Under the pieces are notes generated by a model. The model did no database searches and had not been told where the DNA came from. It was given only the letters and a program-made list of their open reading frames with translations. Shown piece by piece: positions 1 through 10,051 of a DNA stretch of 64,000 bases. The position numbers were made by a program, and so were the translations under genes. This stretch comes from Planctomycetaceae bacterium (lineage in GTDB: Bacteria; Planctomycetota; Planctomycetia; Pirellulales; Pirellulaceae): positions 1-64,000 of the forward strand of contig JAIYDN010000019.1 in assembly GCA_027487485.1 (NCBI GenBank). Reading direction: 5' to 3'. How positions within the stretch are numbered: the first letter of the stretch is position 1; each line of letters begins with the position of its first letter.

Positions 1-505
1 CTGGCGGATAGTGCCTTCATGTGGGAGCTTGAGACGGGGAATCATTGAAAGCTCCATGAACAGTTGGGGACAACTGTTCGACATTGTCGAGCAGTTGTCC
101 TCAACTGCTCAGAACTGCCAACCAGGCCCACTTCCCGATCTCAGTGACTCGAACACGACGTTTCCATCGTGTTTTCTGGAACTCCATCTGGCGGATAGTG
201 CCTTCATGTGGGAACTTGAGATGGGGATTCGTTGCAAGCTCTAGGAACAGTTGAGGACAACTGTTCGACAATGTCGAGCAGTTGTCCTCAACTGCTTAGA
301 ACTGCCAACCCGGCCCACTTCCCGATTTCAGTGACTAGAACACGACGTTTCCATCGTGTCTTCTGAAACGCCATCTGGCGGATAGTGCCTTCATGTGGGA
401 ACTTGAGATGGGGATTCGTTGCAAGCTCCAGGAACAGTTGAGGACAACTGTTCGACATTGTCGAGCAGTTGTCCTCAACTGCTCAGAACTGCCAACCAGC
501 TTCCC
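1..505. repeat. 187-bp tandem repeat, about 2.7 copies, with nested palindromes
   Basis: The unit beginning CTGGCGGATAGTGCCTTCAT starts at 1, 188 and 375, a constant period of 187 bp, and the third copy fades near 505. Each unit carries the 16-mer CAGTTGAGGACAACTG (61-76 with one change, 248-263, 435-450) and its reverse complement CAGTTGTCCTCAACTG (92-107, 279-294, 466-481), separated by 15 bp containing GTCGA. Each arm is itself an imperfect palindrome (CAGTTG...CAACTG). Copies can therefore form one long hairpin or two small ones. The left end is cut by the window edge. Short open frames here follow the repeat and look non-coding. Confidence 0.9.
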
Positions 506-560
506 ACCCCAAAAATGCCAACAGGAGCGCTACGTTTCCAATGTGTTTTCGAGCCCTCAA

Positions 561-590
561 TTCCGTGTGTTCAGTGTATTCCGTGGTTCC
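561..590. repeat. short degenerate 9-bp periodic repeat
   Basis: Three near-identical 9-bp units (TTCCGTGTG, TTCAGTGTA, TTCCGTGGT) follow each other between the 187-bp repeat and the 3' end of the parE-like gene. They are not in a coding context. The role is unknown. The rest of 506-666 holds nothing I recognise. Confidence 0.55.
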
Positions 591-666
591 AAAATCGGCT
601 CTCCTGTAGATAGCTGTTTTGGCTCCACTAAACCACGACTGAAGTAGCATTGCTCGCCATGCCCAA

Positions 667-2580
667 CTAGACGTCAATCTCTTCAATGTCCTCAGCGCGT
701 TCCATGATGAAACGAAACCGGGCAGATGCATCGCGGCCCATCAAGTCGTTCATGATGCGGTCGGTTTCTAGCTGGTCATCGATCTCCACCTTCAGCAACC
801 TGCGGGTCGCGGGATTCAATGTCGTATCCCACAAGTCTTTTGGCATCATCTCTCCCAAACCTTTGAACCGAGTGATCTCCGGCTTGCCGCGTTTGCCATG
901 CTTTTCCAAAATGGTTTCACGCGCCGCTTCATCCGCTGCCCAATACCGCTCCTTGCCAATATCGATTCGAAACAACGGCGGGACCGAAATGAACACTCGT
1001 CCGTTGCTAATGAGTGGCAACATATGCCGGTACAAAAAGGTCAACAACAATGTGGTAATGTGATGTCCGTCCGAATCCGCATCTGCTAACAAGATGATTC
1101 GTTCGTAACGAATACGAGCCACGTCCATCGACTTTCCAATCCCGCACCCAAGAGCCGTTACTAGATCTTGAAGCTCTTTGTTCTCGAGCACTTTCGATAA
1201 GGCCACCGACTCGGTATTCAACACCTTTCCTCGCAAAGGCAAAATGGCTTGGAAATTACGATCGCGACCTTGCTTGGCACTGCCACCTGCGGAGTCACCT
1301 TCGACGATAAACAGCTCGGACTTGCCGCGCCCCGACGATAAACAATCGCTCAGTTTTCCCGGCAGCATAGCTCGCGAGGTACTGGTTTTGCGCGACACCG
1401 ATTCCGACGCTGCTCGCGATGCTGCTCGTGCCCGTGCGGACGCAATGATTCTTGCCACAATCGATTCTGCCACCGATCGATTGCTGTTCAACCACTGTTC
1501 CAAAGCTGGCCGAATGGCATTATCGACCGACGTCTGGACCTCAGGATTGTTCAGCCGATCTTTCGTTTGACCCTGGAACTGAGGGTCGGGGATAAACGTC
1601 GATAGGATGGCTACCAAGCCTTCGCGGATATCTTCATGACCAATCTTAACGCCTCGAGGAATCAGATTGTGCGTCTCGAAGAAGTTGCGTACGGCCTTAC
1701 CTAAACCAGCTCGAAAACCATTCTCATGCGTTCCACCGTTCGCGTTGGGGATACCATTGCAATATGATCGAACATGCTCATCCGTCGACTCGGTCCACTG
1801 CAGGGCTATTTCAATGCGATCGTCACCCTCTTTGCGAATGGAAAAAGGAGCTTCATGGATGGGGCTCGCATTGCGTTCCTTCAAAACCTTTCCAAGATAA
1901 TCCGTGATGCCATTCTCATGGAAGTAGCTGTCTTTCTTGCCGGTCACTTCGTCCACAAACATGACGCGAACCGCACGGTGCAGGAAGCTCGTGATTTCTA
2001 ATCGCTGACGAATGGCATCCGCATCAAATTCGGTCTTTGGAAAAATCGTCGGATCAGGCGTAAACGTGATCGATGTACCGGTGCCTCGCGCGCTGGATGC
2101 GGCCTTTTGCAGTTTGGTCGTCGGCTTCCCTTGCGCGAACTCCATTTTGTAGACCGCACCATCGCGACGGACCATCGCAACAAGCTCTTTCGACAAGGCG
2201 TTCACGACCGATGCGCCCACCCCGTGAAGTCCACCGGAAGTTTTGTAATTCTTCCCTTCAAATTTGCCACCCGCATGAAGCACGGTAAGCACAATCTCCA
2301 AAGCGCTTTTGCCGGTCTTAGCATGCTTATCCACCGGGATTCCACGCCCGTTGTCGGCAACCGTGACAGTTCGTCCATTCTTGTGCAACGTGACAACAAT
2401 CTCGTTGGCGTGCCCATTCATGGCCTCATCGACGGAGTTGTCCAGAATTTCCCATACCAAGTGATGCAAGCCTGCCGAACTGACACCACCGATATACATC
2501 GCAGGCCGCTTGCGAACAGGCTCTAGCCCCTCTAGGGCGACAATGTCCGATGCGGTGTAGGATTGGGATGCAGTGCTCAT
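667..2580 (-). CDS. parE: type IIA DNA topoisomerase subunit B (ParE/GyrB family)
   Basis: ATPase and TOPRIM subunit of a type IIA topoisomerase, which drives ATP-dependent strand passage to decatenate or supercoil DNA in the cytoplasm. Visible motifs are a GHKL ATPase core with EILDNSVDEA (44-53), DNGRGIP (76-82) and GLHGVGASVVNALS (117-130), the K-loop QTK (338-340), and a TOPRIM domain with LFIVEGDSAGGSA (423-435) and LADADSDGHH (498-507) carrying the catalytic Glu and Asp residues. At 637 residues it has ParE length and lacks the large GyrB insertion. It lies 70 bp downstream of the matching A subunit on the same strand, so the two are probably co-transcribed. Planctomycete genomes may encode more than one such pair, so gyrase versus topoisomerase IV is not settled by sequence alone. 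No strong Shine-Dalgarno site precedes the ATG. Confidence 0.9.
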   Translation of the reverse strand: MSTASQSYTASDIVALEGLEPVRKRPAMYIGGVSSAGLHHLVWEILDNSVDEAMNGHANEIVVTLHKNGRTVTVADNGRGIPVDKHAKTGKSALEIVLTVLHAGGKFEGKNYKTSGGLHGVGASVVNALSKELVAMVRRDGAVYKMEFAQGKPTTKLQKAASSARGTGTSITFTPDPTIFPKTEFDADAIRQRLEITSFLHRAVRVMFVDEVTGKKDSYFHENGITDYLGKVLKERNASPIHEAPFSIRKEGDDRIEIALQWTESTDEHVRSYCNGIPNANGGTHENGFRAGLGKAVRNFFETHNLIPRGVKIGHEDIREGLVAILSTFIPDPQFQGQTKDRLNNPEVQTSVDNAIRPALEQWLNSNRSVAESIVARIIASARARAASRAASESVSRKTSTSRAMLPGKLSDCLSSGRGKSELFIVEGDSAGGSAKQGRDRNFQAILPLRGKVLNTESVALSKVLENKELQDLVTALGCGIGKSMDVARIRYERIILLADADSDGHHITTLLLTFLYRHMLPLISNGRVFISVPPLFRIDIGKERYWAADEAARETILEKHGKRGKPEITRFKGLGEMMPKDLWDTTLNPATRRLLKVEIDDQLETDRIMNDLMGRDASARFRFIMERAEDIEEIDV

Positions 2581-2650
2581 GGGTCAGCTATCGTGTTGGT
2601 GAGAAAACTGTTTCGATCAACATGCGGTTCACGCTTCGCTTGGTTCAAGC

Positions 2651-5152
2651 TTAGCTTGGTTCCAGCGGGTCAGGTGCCTTGATGGGGTCAGTAACAATTG
2701 CCGAAATCTTGCCATTCTTCTGAAGCTCGATACCGCGTCCGCCCCGCGCTGTGACGCGATACTTGGCCGTCGAAATGGTCTTTTGGGCACCTCGGTTTGT
2801 TTCGACAACCAACAGATCGCGATCCGCAGTCGACGCCTTGAACCCGAGCAACCGATCTGTCTTGGCTATCTTGATCAGAATGACCCCTTTGCCTGCCCCC
2901 GACAGATAGTTGATTTCAACCGATGGGCAAACCATCGCGCGACATTCGGCGGTAATCGCCAAAATGGTCTCGGAACCATGAATGGCCTCTACACCAATCA
3001 CTTCGTGTTCCGGGGCCACTCTCGCGAATCGTCGACCACTGCGAGTGGACGGTTCAACAAATTGTTCTAGCCCGAACCGCATGGCGTATCCATTGCTGGT
3101 GGCCGCAAACCCATGAACCTCGGGACAAAGGTCTGGCTTTTTCGGATTCTCTTGCACATTGCCGATGACGCGTGGATCCAATGACATCACTGTCACGATT
3201 CTTTCGCCATCCTTCATCTTGAATAGCTTCTGGACAGGCTCCCCGTGGCCGGTCGACGCAGGAATGTCGATAATTCGAGCCGTATAGCAGACACCGAACG
3301 AAGAGAAGAATGCCATCGTGGCTCGTGTCGAACCTGCGACAACGCCAAGAATCGAATCCCCTTCGCGAAGCCTGCTCTTGCTGGGGTCTGCAATCTGCTT
3401 TTGCCGTTTCACCCAACCGTCTTTGGTCACCAGCACATGGCAATCTTCATCAATGATGAAGTCCTTCTCGCTAAACTCAGGCTCCTCGGCAATCGTGATG
3501 ATCTCCGTTCGTCGAGCTCCTTCCTTGGTCTTCGCATAGGTACCAATAATGGCTTCGATCTCTTCTCGCACAATGCTCCATCGACCTGAGTTGTTGGTGT
3601 CGCGGGTGCTCTCCTTCAGCAATCGCTGAATCTCGCGAGCCCGCTTTTGCTTGCCCTTGAGTTCGTCTTGGATCAAATTGATTTCCAAGCGAGCTAAACG
3701 GTACAGCTTCAATTCCAAGATGGCGTCGGTTTGCTCTGCGTCGAGCCCACCTTTGGCAGCTGGAAAGCGCTGCATGATCTTCTCGGCAGCGTCCGCTTTC
3801 CCTTCCGACTTTCGAATGATCCGAATGATCTCATCCAACGCATCAAAGATGAGAACAAAGCCTTCTAGGATGTGAATGCGTCGCAACAACGCTTCGAGCT
3901 CATGCTCCAGCCGCTTGGTCACCACTTCCAATCGGAATTGCAAGAAGAACCATAGAATCTCTTTCAATCCCAACCGACTCGGTGCACCCACTTCGGGATT
4001 CTCGGTTGGAATCAAGCAAGTCATGTTGACTGAGAAATTGGTTTGCAAAGGTGTATGCTTATAAAGATAAGCAAGCACCTTGGCTTCGTCCGCGTCCTTG
4101 CGCAGCTGCAAGTCAATTCGAATGTCTTCGGTAGATACATCCCGCACGTCTTCGATCAATGGCATCTTGCCACCGACAACGATATCCGCAATGCGTTCTA
4201 CCAAGACCGATTTGTTCACGCCGTAAGGGATCGCCGTGATGTGCAGTAGCTTGCTTGTCTTGGTCTCCTCACCCACAATCGTGGTGCCGCGAACCTTCAA
4301 TGTCCCTTGGCCCGTACGATAGATTTCTCGCAATTCTTCTTTTGAATTGATCAGCATGCCACCGGTCGGGAAGTCCGGACCGTTGACCGCGTCGTTGGCG
4401 ACCAATTGGTAGTCTTTGATGTCCGGGTCCGCAAGCAACTTCAACAGAGCTCTACAGACTTCCCCAAGATTATGCGGCGGTATGTTGGTTGCCATACCAA
4501 CAGCGATCCCAGTTGCCCCGTTCACCAGCAGGTTCGGTACTCGACTGGGTAGAACCACAGGCTCCAACCGGCTACCGTCGTAGTTGGCTTTGAAGTGAAC
4601 CGTACTACTGCTCAGGTCGGTCAAAACCTCGCGAGCAACCGCCGACATACGGCACTCGGTATATCGCATGGCAGCAGCATTGTCGCCATCGATCGAACCA
4701 AAGTTACCGCTGCCATCGACCAGCGGCATGCGCAAGGAGAAGGACTGTGCCATGCGCACCAGGGCATCATAGATGGCGGTATCACCGTGAGGGTGATAAT
4801 TACCCATCACATCCCCAACCACCTTCGCGCACTTGCGATGCTTGCTGGTGAAGTCCAGCCCCTGCTGGTCCATGGTGTACAGAATACGACGCTGGACCGG
4901 TTTCAAACCATCGCGAACATCGGGCAAGGCGCGACTGGTAATAACCGACAAGGAGTAATTCAGATACCTCGCTTGAGCTGCATCGCGAAGCGAGATTCCG
5001 GAGATCGTTGCGTCAATGTCTTCCGAGGTCGGTTCCTTGGGATTGGCTCGCCGGCGCTTTGGCTTGTCGGGACCATTACCGGATTGTGGATCCTCCGGCA
5101 GATCGTCTGGACCGACATCGTCATCGTCTTGCGGGCTTCGGCGCTTGGCCAT
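2651..5152 (-). CDS. parC: type IIA DNA topoisomerase subunit A (ParC/GyrA family)
   Basis: DNA cleavage and religation subunit of the same enzyme. The active-site tyrosine sits in [11 protein letters not shown] (Tyr164 from the chosen start). The quinolone-resistance-type loop reads [17 protein letters not shown], with Thr where E. coli GyrA has Ser83 and Asp at position 87. A charged, disordered N-terminal extension (KRR, DDDD, KPKRRR) of about 50 residues precedes the winged-helix core. The C-terminal beta-pinwheel has no canonical GyrA box. The closest match is TARGGRG near the end, which retains five of seven box positions. The start at 5152 is preferred over an in-frame upstream ATG at 5203 because a strong ribosome-binding site lies 8 nt before it. 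About 833 residues. First gene of a two-gene operon with the B subunit. Confidence 0.88.
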   Translation of the reverse strand: MAKRRSPQDDDDVGPDDLPEDPQSGNGPDKPKRRRANPKEPTSEDIDATISGISLRDAAQARYLNYSLSVITSRALPDVRDGLKPVQRRILYTMDQQGLDFTSKHRKCAKVVGDVMGNYHPHGDTAIYDALVRMAQSFSLRMPLVDGSGNFGSIDGDNAAAMRYTECRMSAVAREVLTDLSSSTVHFKANYDGSRLEPVVLPSRVPNLLVNGATGIAVGMATNIPPHNLGEVCRALLKLLADPDIKDYQLVANDAVNGPDFPTGGMLINSKEELREIYRTGQGTLKVRGTTIVGEETKTSKLLHITAIPYGVNKSVLVERIADIVVGGKMPLIEDVRDVSTEDIRIDLQLRKDADEAKVLAYLYKHTPLQTNFSVNMTCLIPTENPEVGAPSRLGLKEILWFFLQFRLEVVTKRLEHELEALLRRIHILEGFVLIFDALDEIIRIIRKSEGKADAAEKIMQRFPAAKGGLDAEQTDAILELKLYRLARLEINLIQDELKGKQKRAREIQRLLKESTRDTNNSGRWSIVREEIEAIIGTYAKTKEGARRTEIITIAEEPEFSEKDFIIDEDCHVLVTKDGWVKRQKQIADPSKSRLREGDSILGVVAGSTRATMAFFSSFGVCYTARIIDIPASTGHGEPVQKLFKMKDGERIVTVMSLDPRVIGNVQENPKKPDLCPEVHGFAATSNGYAMRFGLEQFVEPSTRSGRRFARVAPEHEVIGVEAIHGSETILAITAECRAMVCPSVEINYLSGAGKGVILIKIAKTDRLLGFKASTADRDLLVVETNRGAQKTISTAKYRVTARGGRGIELQKNGKISAIVTDPIKAPDPLEPS

Positions 5153-5160
5153 CCTTAGTC

Positions 5161-5169
5161 TTCCTCCCT
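5161..5169 (-). promoter_or_regulatory. ribosome-binding site that fixes the parC-like start
   Basis: Read on the minus strand this is AGGGAGGAA, followed by an 8-nt spacer and the ATG at 5152. It is one of the best Shine-Dalgarno matches in the window and argues against the 17-residue longer reading frame. Confidence 0.75.
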
Positions 5170-5411
5170 GAAATGGAATCCTGGTGCTGCTCTTGATTGC
5201 CAAAAATGGCCTAAAACGGATCGTTCACCAGCGCCACACTGCGCTGCTTGCGTCGACTGGGCAAGATTTTAGTCTCAATCGAGCGAACGTCTAGTTCCGT
5301 ATAGGCCCTGGTGTATCGGCATTTGCGTAGGATTAGACGAGCCTGCGAGATTTTTTTTGAATCGTCCTAGAAACCTAATGCATCGCAATGTGCATTCTGC
5401 ACCCAAGCGAA

Positions 5412-6539
5412 CTACTTTAGCCGAAGAACAACGTGCTTGATCTTTTGACGCTTCCAGGTGTAAGCAACGTGCACGGTGTCGTCAGCCGCCTGAATCACGG
5501 CCGGATAGCTAAACTCCTGATTCGGCTCATTCTCCAGCTCCAAGATGGATGTCCACTGCGATCCATCGGTTGAAATCGCCACATTGAGCGGCGAACGCTC
5601 TCCACCCCACTCACCCGACTTCTTCGTGGCATGGTTGTAGACCAGCAAGTGCCGACCGTCGCGCAACGTAATTGCATCGGTGCCCGAATTCGGGTTGGGT
5701 AAGGACGTCAACTTCATCTCGGACCATGTCAGACCTAGATCCGGCGATTCCATCTGGAAAACAAAGCCCTGCTGCGTTCTGCCGATGGCGGCAAGCCGGC
5801 TTCCGCCAAGCTTCAAAACACTCGGCTGAATCGCACCAATCTTCTTTGGATCGTTGAGCGGTTTGGTTCGCGACCAAGTGCGGTCCTTCAACGACAGACG
5901 CTCAAAATACACAGTCCACAAATCGCTACCGTCGTCCGTCTCATGACTGGTTGGACACAGGATCGAACCATCCTCAAGCTCGATGGGCTTGTTCTTGATC
6001 GGTCCCAGAATACCTTCCGGAAGCCTGACCGGGTCGCTCCAAGATACTCCATGATCGGCCGACGTTGTTAGCATTCCCCACCAAGACTGAGGGCTAGGTC
6101 CCGCTTTATAAAACAGCATCAAAGGACCTGATGACGGCTGGAACAGAACAGGATTCCATGTTGGGTACCGCTGCACCGATTGATTGGCAACGCCACCCAA
6201 TTCGGGTGCGCCCGTCCAGCGAAATTGGACGCCATTCGCAACCTCCACCGGCGATGTCCATCCATCGGCTCCCTTTCTAGAAATCCAAATTCCAACATCC
6301 TCGGACTTCTCATACTTACCACCAAACCAGGCGATGACGATCGTTCCATCCGACGCTTGTACGACGGTGGATGCATGACAGCTCGGGAACGGGACCTGAT
6401 CAAAGACAAATTCACTGACGACCACCGCTGCATCCTGGGCCCGACAATCCGCGCGCATCAGTACAAAACATGCACTCCAAAAAAGAGACAGGATTATCGC
6501 GCCCCAATGGATCCCGTTGCGAGAACACTTCCAAATCAT
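5412..6539 (-). CDS. secreted BNR-repeat sialidase-like protein
   Basis: Predicted exo-alpha-sialidase-like six-bladed beta-propeller (BNR/Asp-box superfamily, the group often called predicted neuraminidase). A hydrophobic N-terminal segment (about residues 13-30) followed by ADCRAQ suggests export. The body has the family's repeating pattern of short blades: VVQASDGTIVIAWFGG, TSADHGVSWSDP (an Asp-box, SxDxGxxW), ESPDLGLTWSEM and ISTDGSQWTS. Families of this type include both glycan-trimming enzymes and non-catalytic glycan binders, and I cannot confirm the full sialidase Arg triad. It is a minus-strand gene between the topoisomerase pair and an esterase. The 78-bp gap to that esterase leaves room for a separate promoter, so an operon is possible but unproven. 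375 residues. Confidence 0.75.
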   Translation of the reverse strand: MIWKCSRNGIHWGAIILSLFWSACFVLMRADCRAQDAAVVVSEFVFDQVPFPSCHASTVVQASDGTIVIAWFGGKYEKSEDVGIWISRKGADGWTSPVEVANGVQFRWTGAPELGGVANQSVQRYPTWNPVLFQPSSGPLMLFYKAGPSPQSWWGMLTTSADHGVSWSDPVRLPEGILGPIKNKPIELEDGSILCPTSHETDDGSDLWTVYFERLSLKDRTWSRTKPLNDPKKIGAIQPSVLKLGGSRLAAIGRTQQGFVFQMESPDLGLTWSEMKLTSLPNPNSGTDAITLRDGRHLLVYNHATKKSGEWGGERSPLNVAISTDGSQWTSILELENEPNQEFSYPAVIQAADDTVHVAYTWKRQKIKHVVLRLK

Positions 6540-6617
6540 GCTTACTCGGCTTTCTAAGAAAGGAAGAATGTGACTTGCAACACCTATCGCAAGGCGATGA
6601 CCATGATAGAAATTCGA

Positions 6618-8591
6618 CTATCGTAGTGGACCATAGCGCAACGCCCCGGGAATGAACATCGGATCGTAAACCGAATTAATCTTCTCAAAGTCGAACGGAG
6701 CAATTCCTTCCGAAACGGTCGCAGTTCCAGGCCGTAGCTTCTTTGCTGCGATAGCCAAAAATCCGGATTCCTCTTTACCATCCAGCGTCACCTTCGTTCC
6801 TTCGCTCTGGGCATTCAATTCATCCAGCACGCGAACCAAGACGGCAACTTTACGAATGGCCTGTGGTGCGTTGTAGCCGTAAGTGTAGCTTGCAGCAGGT
6901 CTAGGATTTTTTACGCGAGGCTGCTCGGTTGCGCTTGAAAACCCATTGGCATCGCGAACCCACATCGCAGCTGCTCCATTCGTTATGCTGCCGATCGAGG
7001 TGCCGCCTTCTGCTTCAGGTTCCTTTATAAGCTGAATCCGCTTGAGTGGCTCTGCACTGATGCTCTTAGCGACAATCAACTCACCCACAACGGTATCGAC
7101 CGAATTCATTACTTGGTAACGGGTGTCGCCAGAATCCGTCACGGACTTGGTCACGCTCAGCGATTTCGCAATCGTGTTGGCAGGCTCCAAAATGGTGTTC
7201 CAACCTTCCACGGAGATTTCCGGCTTGTTCTTGATCTGTTGCGCCACATCCGCTTTCCAATTCGCCAATAGCTTTGCCTCCCAGTTGACACCGCTGCTTG
7301 GGGCAGGATGCTCTTGATCCCAAACCGTCAACGCACTCGGATCGAGTACTTCGAAGTCCTTTTCTAGTATCGGCTCTTTAAATCCAAGGCCAAACGATTG
7401 GTTGATAAATCCATAAAGAGCGACCCGAGAGACATGGTTGAAGTTATGCGGGAAGTGGACAGCAGGAAACAATCGCACGCGATCTTTTACGCCGAACAAC
7501 TCATAGATTTTTTGCAATTCTGGAAACCCGTCTTTGGGCATGGTTCGCGTCCAATCATCCGCCGCCGTTAACCCCATAGGTCTTGGAGCAATCAGGGATG
7601 CAAGTTCGATATTCCCAGTGCCAACGCGAAGGCTGGATGCGTTCTCGCACGTGCATCCACCTTGCATGCCCGTGCTGACCATCACAGCTGGAAAAGCACA
7701 TGCGATTCGAGGTTCCACGGCTGCTGCCACAAAGGCTTGAGTCCCACCACCACTTGCTCCGGTGATAGCGATCTTGGTTGCGTCAACGTCGTTTCGGCTC
7801 GCAAGAAACTCAAACGCTTGCAACGAGTTGATCGTCTGAAGAGCCATAGTGCTTTGAAAGTGACCTTCTGCGATCGAACTGTAAAGCAACCATTTGTCCG
7901 CTCCCAAATCTGGGTTCGGCCCCTTCATGCCAAACAAGTGAGATCGATTGTGATCCATCTGTTGGCTATCTGCATACCCTAGCATATCATACTGAAAAAC
8001 AACGCAACCCATACGAGCTAACTGAACACAGCGAGCTTGCATGTGGTTCCGAGCTGCCGATTCAAAACGCTCTGCTCCGGTTGCAAGTAGTTGCGCGATC
8101 TCGTTATCTGGAGCTTGGTAAAAACGGCCATTGATCCAATGCCCGTGCGGACACAAGACGGCTGGATACCGTCGGCCTGATTTCTCCGCTTCCGAACCTT
8201 GAGGCAAAAACAGACTGCCTGTAACAAACAAGCCAGGCAAACTTTCAAAATAAACTTTCGACACGGAATAACCATCCATCTGCCGTGGCGAATGAATCAC
8301 GGGTTGAAGCGGAGCCATGGTCGGCTTAGGCCAAAGTCCAAGCGAAACCAGAACTTGCTTTCGAACCACTTCGGCTCGTTCTTTCCATGCATCTAAGCTT
8401 GCAGGCGGTTGGAAAGGAAAATGTCCATCCAGATCTTTCAGCGGAACGACGTCGGCTACTTTGCTGGCCTCTACCAAATTTTCTGTGGGGGTCTCTGCAA
8501 GCGTTCGATTCCACAATGATGGAACAAATGCGGTCGAGCCGACGGCGATGAGGGCTATCGTGCTTCGAAGGGTACGTAGCATTCTGGGCAT
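6618..8591 (-). CDS. exported acetyl-xylan-esterase-like alpha/beta hydrolase
   Basis: Large (657 aa) alpha/beta hydrolase of the kind planctomycetes encode for ester hydrolysis on polysaccharides. An N-terminal hydrophobic segment (about 9-26) suggests secretion. The nucleophile elbow is ITGASGGGTQAF, with Ser in GxSxG. Upstream, PAVLCPHGHWINGRF matches an oxyanion-loop region with HGHW, and the probable catalytic His is in FPAVHFPHNFNH. The C-terminal 200 residues look like an extra beta-rich domain. AAGGA lies about 10 nt upstream of the ATG and supports this start. Substrate is unknown; acetylated plant or algal glycans are plausible by analogy only. Confidence 0.7.
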   Translation of the reverse strand: MPRMLRTLRSTIALIAVGSTAFVPSLWNRTLAETPTENLVEASKVADVVPLKDLDGHFPFQPPASLDAWKERAEVVRKQVLVSLGLWPKPTMAPLQPVIHSPRQMDGYSVSKVYFESLPGLFVTGSLFLPQGSEAEKSGRRYPAVLCPHGHWINGRFYQAPDNEIAQLLATGAERFESAARNHMQARCVQLARMGCVVFQYDMLGYADSQQMDHNRSHLFGMKGPNPDLGADKWLLYSSIAEGHFQSTMALQTINSLQAFEFLASRNDVDATKIAITGASGGGTQAFVAAAVEPRIACAFPAVMVSTGMQGGCTCENASSLRVGTGNIELASLIAPRPMGLTAADDWTRTMPKDGFPELQKIYELFGVKDRVRLFPAVHFPHNFNHVSRVALYGFINQSFGLGFKEPILEKDFEVLDPSALTVWDQEHPAPSSGVNWEAKLLANWKADVAQQIKNKPEISVEGWNTILEPANTIAKSLSVTKSVTDSGDTRYQVMNSVDTVVGELIVAKSISAEPLKRIQLIKEPEAEGGTSIGSITNGAAAMWVRDANGFSSATEQPRVKNPRPAASYTYGYNAPQAIRKVAVLVRVLDELNAQSEGTKVTLDGKEESGFLAIAAKKLRPGTATVSEGIAPFDFEKINSVYDPMFIPGALRYGPLR

Positions 8592-8745
8592 ACTGGCTTC
8601 CTTAGGTGGGACAACATGTTGGCAAGTGACTGGAGGTCGAGAAACTGGGGGCCAAGAAACTGGGCGGCGAGAAACTAGGCAGGACCCCTATTGTAGCACG
8701 CGACCTGGCAGCAAACCTCAATCACTTAAATGCAGACGCAGTTTT

Positions 8746-9963
8746 TTAAGCAGGTGTTTCGTTCAACTTGCTTTTGGACTGCAATAGGGCAGCGGTGTAT
8801 CCCACGATGTCACCTCGCTCCTTAGCATGGTTCATCATGGGCTCAAACTGACCCGACAACTGAGCCAATTCAATCAAGGAAGGAGCGATGCCGAAGGGAC
8901 GCATTCCGCGTGGCATCTTCTTCATCAAGAATTGCATCGCCTCAGCCGGTCTTCCGACACGAGTAAGCAAGTCGGCATACGTTTCAATCGCGACCGTCCC
9001 ATGCTCTTGTGGATCTAGCGATTCTGCTTTTTGAAGGAACATCCGCAATGCGGCTTCCACGTGCTCGCCAAGCAGTGCCCGGAAAAAAGCCAATGACATC
9101 GGATACAGTTCCGCGAACGGCTCGTCACTTGCATACTGATACTGGGTATGCAACTGACGACCGTATTGCGCCAAATCCACCGCCAAACGTAATAGACGAG
9201 CATCATCAAGAATTCTTGCGAATCGGACTGTCGACGCCAGGTGCGTTGTGTCCAAATGATAGGACCCATCGCGCAATAACGCAGTGCGTGTTGCAAGCAA
9301 GGCTTCAATCGATTTCGATGCATGAACATCGCTGGTCGCATCTAGTTTCTCACGTCGCACGATATCCGCTTTCAGGCTCGCTAAAAGCTCGCTGTGCACA
9401 TGCTCCACCAACGTCCCTACAGCAGCTTGCTGATCGGCACGGCCACGCATCGACACCACCGACTCCAACATCGTTATCGTGTTGCACGTACCTCGCAAAT
9501 CCAGCGAAAGCTTGGTCCCTCGACCGATATCGACGGCTTCATGCACCAGCAGCCCCAGGACCGTATCGAGATTTTCATGAGTGACTTCGATATCGGCCAT
9601 GGCCGCAGCCGCAGCAGCTCGATCTCCAACGGCTCGCATGTACATCCAACCTTCCTGCAAACTTCCCTGTCGGAGCAATGCAGTTCCTACTTCGCTGCAT
9701 GCTTCAATCAGTCTCTTATCCAGTTGATCTTGAACGTCCGAGTTCCTGAGTGTACCGGATGCGTTATCATCGTCCTCACCCGACGGGTTGATTTGCACGG
9801 CAGGTAAGCCAAGCTCAACGCGATGAAACATTTTCAAAGCTTCGAAGAGCTCCGAGTAACGCTTCTCATTGCGCATTTGCTCCACCAGCAGCCGTGCCGC
9901 TTGCGATGCGCCCTGGTCTTTGGCTGTGCTTTCCAGTTTGTCGAATAGCTCGTTTGCGTTCAA
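8746..9963 (-). CDS. conserved hypothetical, alpha-helical repeat protein
   Basis: Not assigned to a known enzyme. The 405-residue protein is soluble, with no signal peptide or membrane segment. It is rich in Leu, Ala and Glu in helix-pair patterns resembling TPR-like repeats (for example VGTALLRQGSLQEGWMYMRAVGDRAAAAAAM and later ALLGEHVEAALRMFLQKAESL segments). A scaffolding or bookkeeping role would be typical of such folds but is not shown. The frame opens at a TTG; the next in-frame Met is about 30 residues in, so the N terminus is uncertain. It lies 88 bp downstream of the U32-family gene on the same strand and may be in one transcript. Confidence 0.6.
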   Translation of the reverse strand: MNANELFDKLESTAKDQGASQAARLLVEQMRNEKRYSELFEALKMFHRVELGLPAVQINPSGEDDDNASGTLRNSDVQDQLDKRLIEACSEVGTALLRQGSLQEGWMYMRAVGDRAAAAAAMADIEVTHENLDTVLGLLVHEAVDIGRGTKLSLDLRGTCNTITMLESVVSMRGRADQQAAVGTLVEHVHSELLASLKADIVRREKLDATSDVHASKSIEALLATRTALLRDGSYHLDTTHLASTVRFARILDDARLLRLAVDLAQYGRQLHTQYQYASDEPFAELYPMSLAFFRALLGEHVEAALRMFLQKAESLDPQEHGTVAIETYADLLTRVGRPAEAMQFLMKKMPRGMRPFGIAPSLIELAQLSGQFEPMMNHAKERGDIVGYTAALLQSKSKLNETPA

Positions 9964-10051
9964 TTTAGTCTAGTGGTGGTTGAGAGTAAGGAATATCAAG
10001 TTCAAAGTACGATTAGACAGTGCAAGACCGGACGGTGTGACACCTTCGAAT

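Noticed and set aside
1-505. CRISPR array
   Set aside because: The repeat unit is 187 bp with no short repeat-spacer alternation, and no cas gene is present in the window.
4595-5158. 187-aa plus-strand frame inside the topoisomerase A gene
   Set aside because: It lies fully opposite conserved topoisomerase sequence containing the active-site tyrosine region; its product has no motif.
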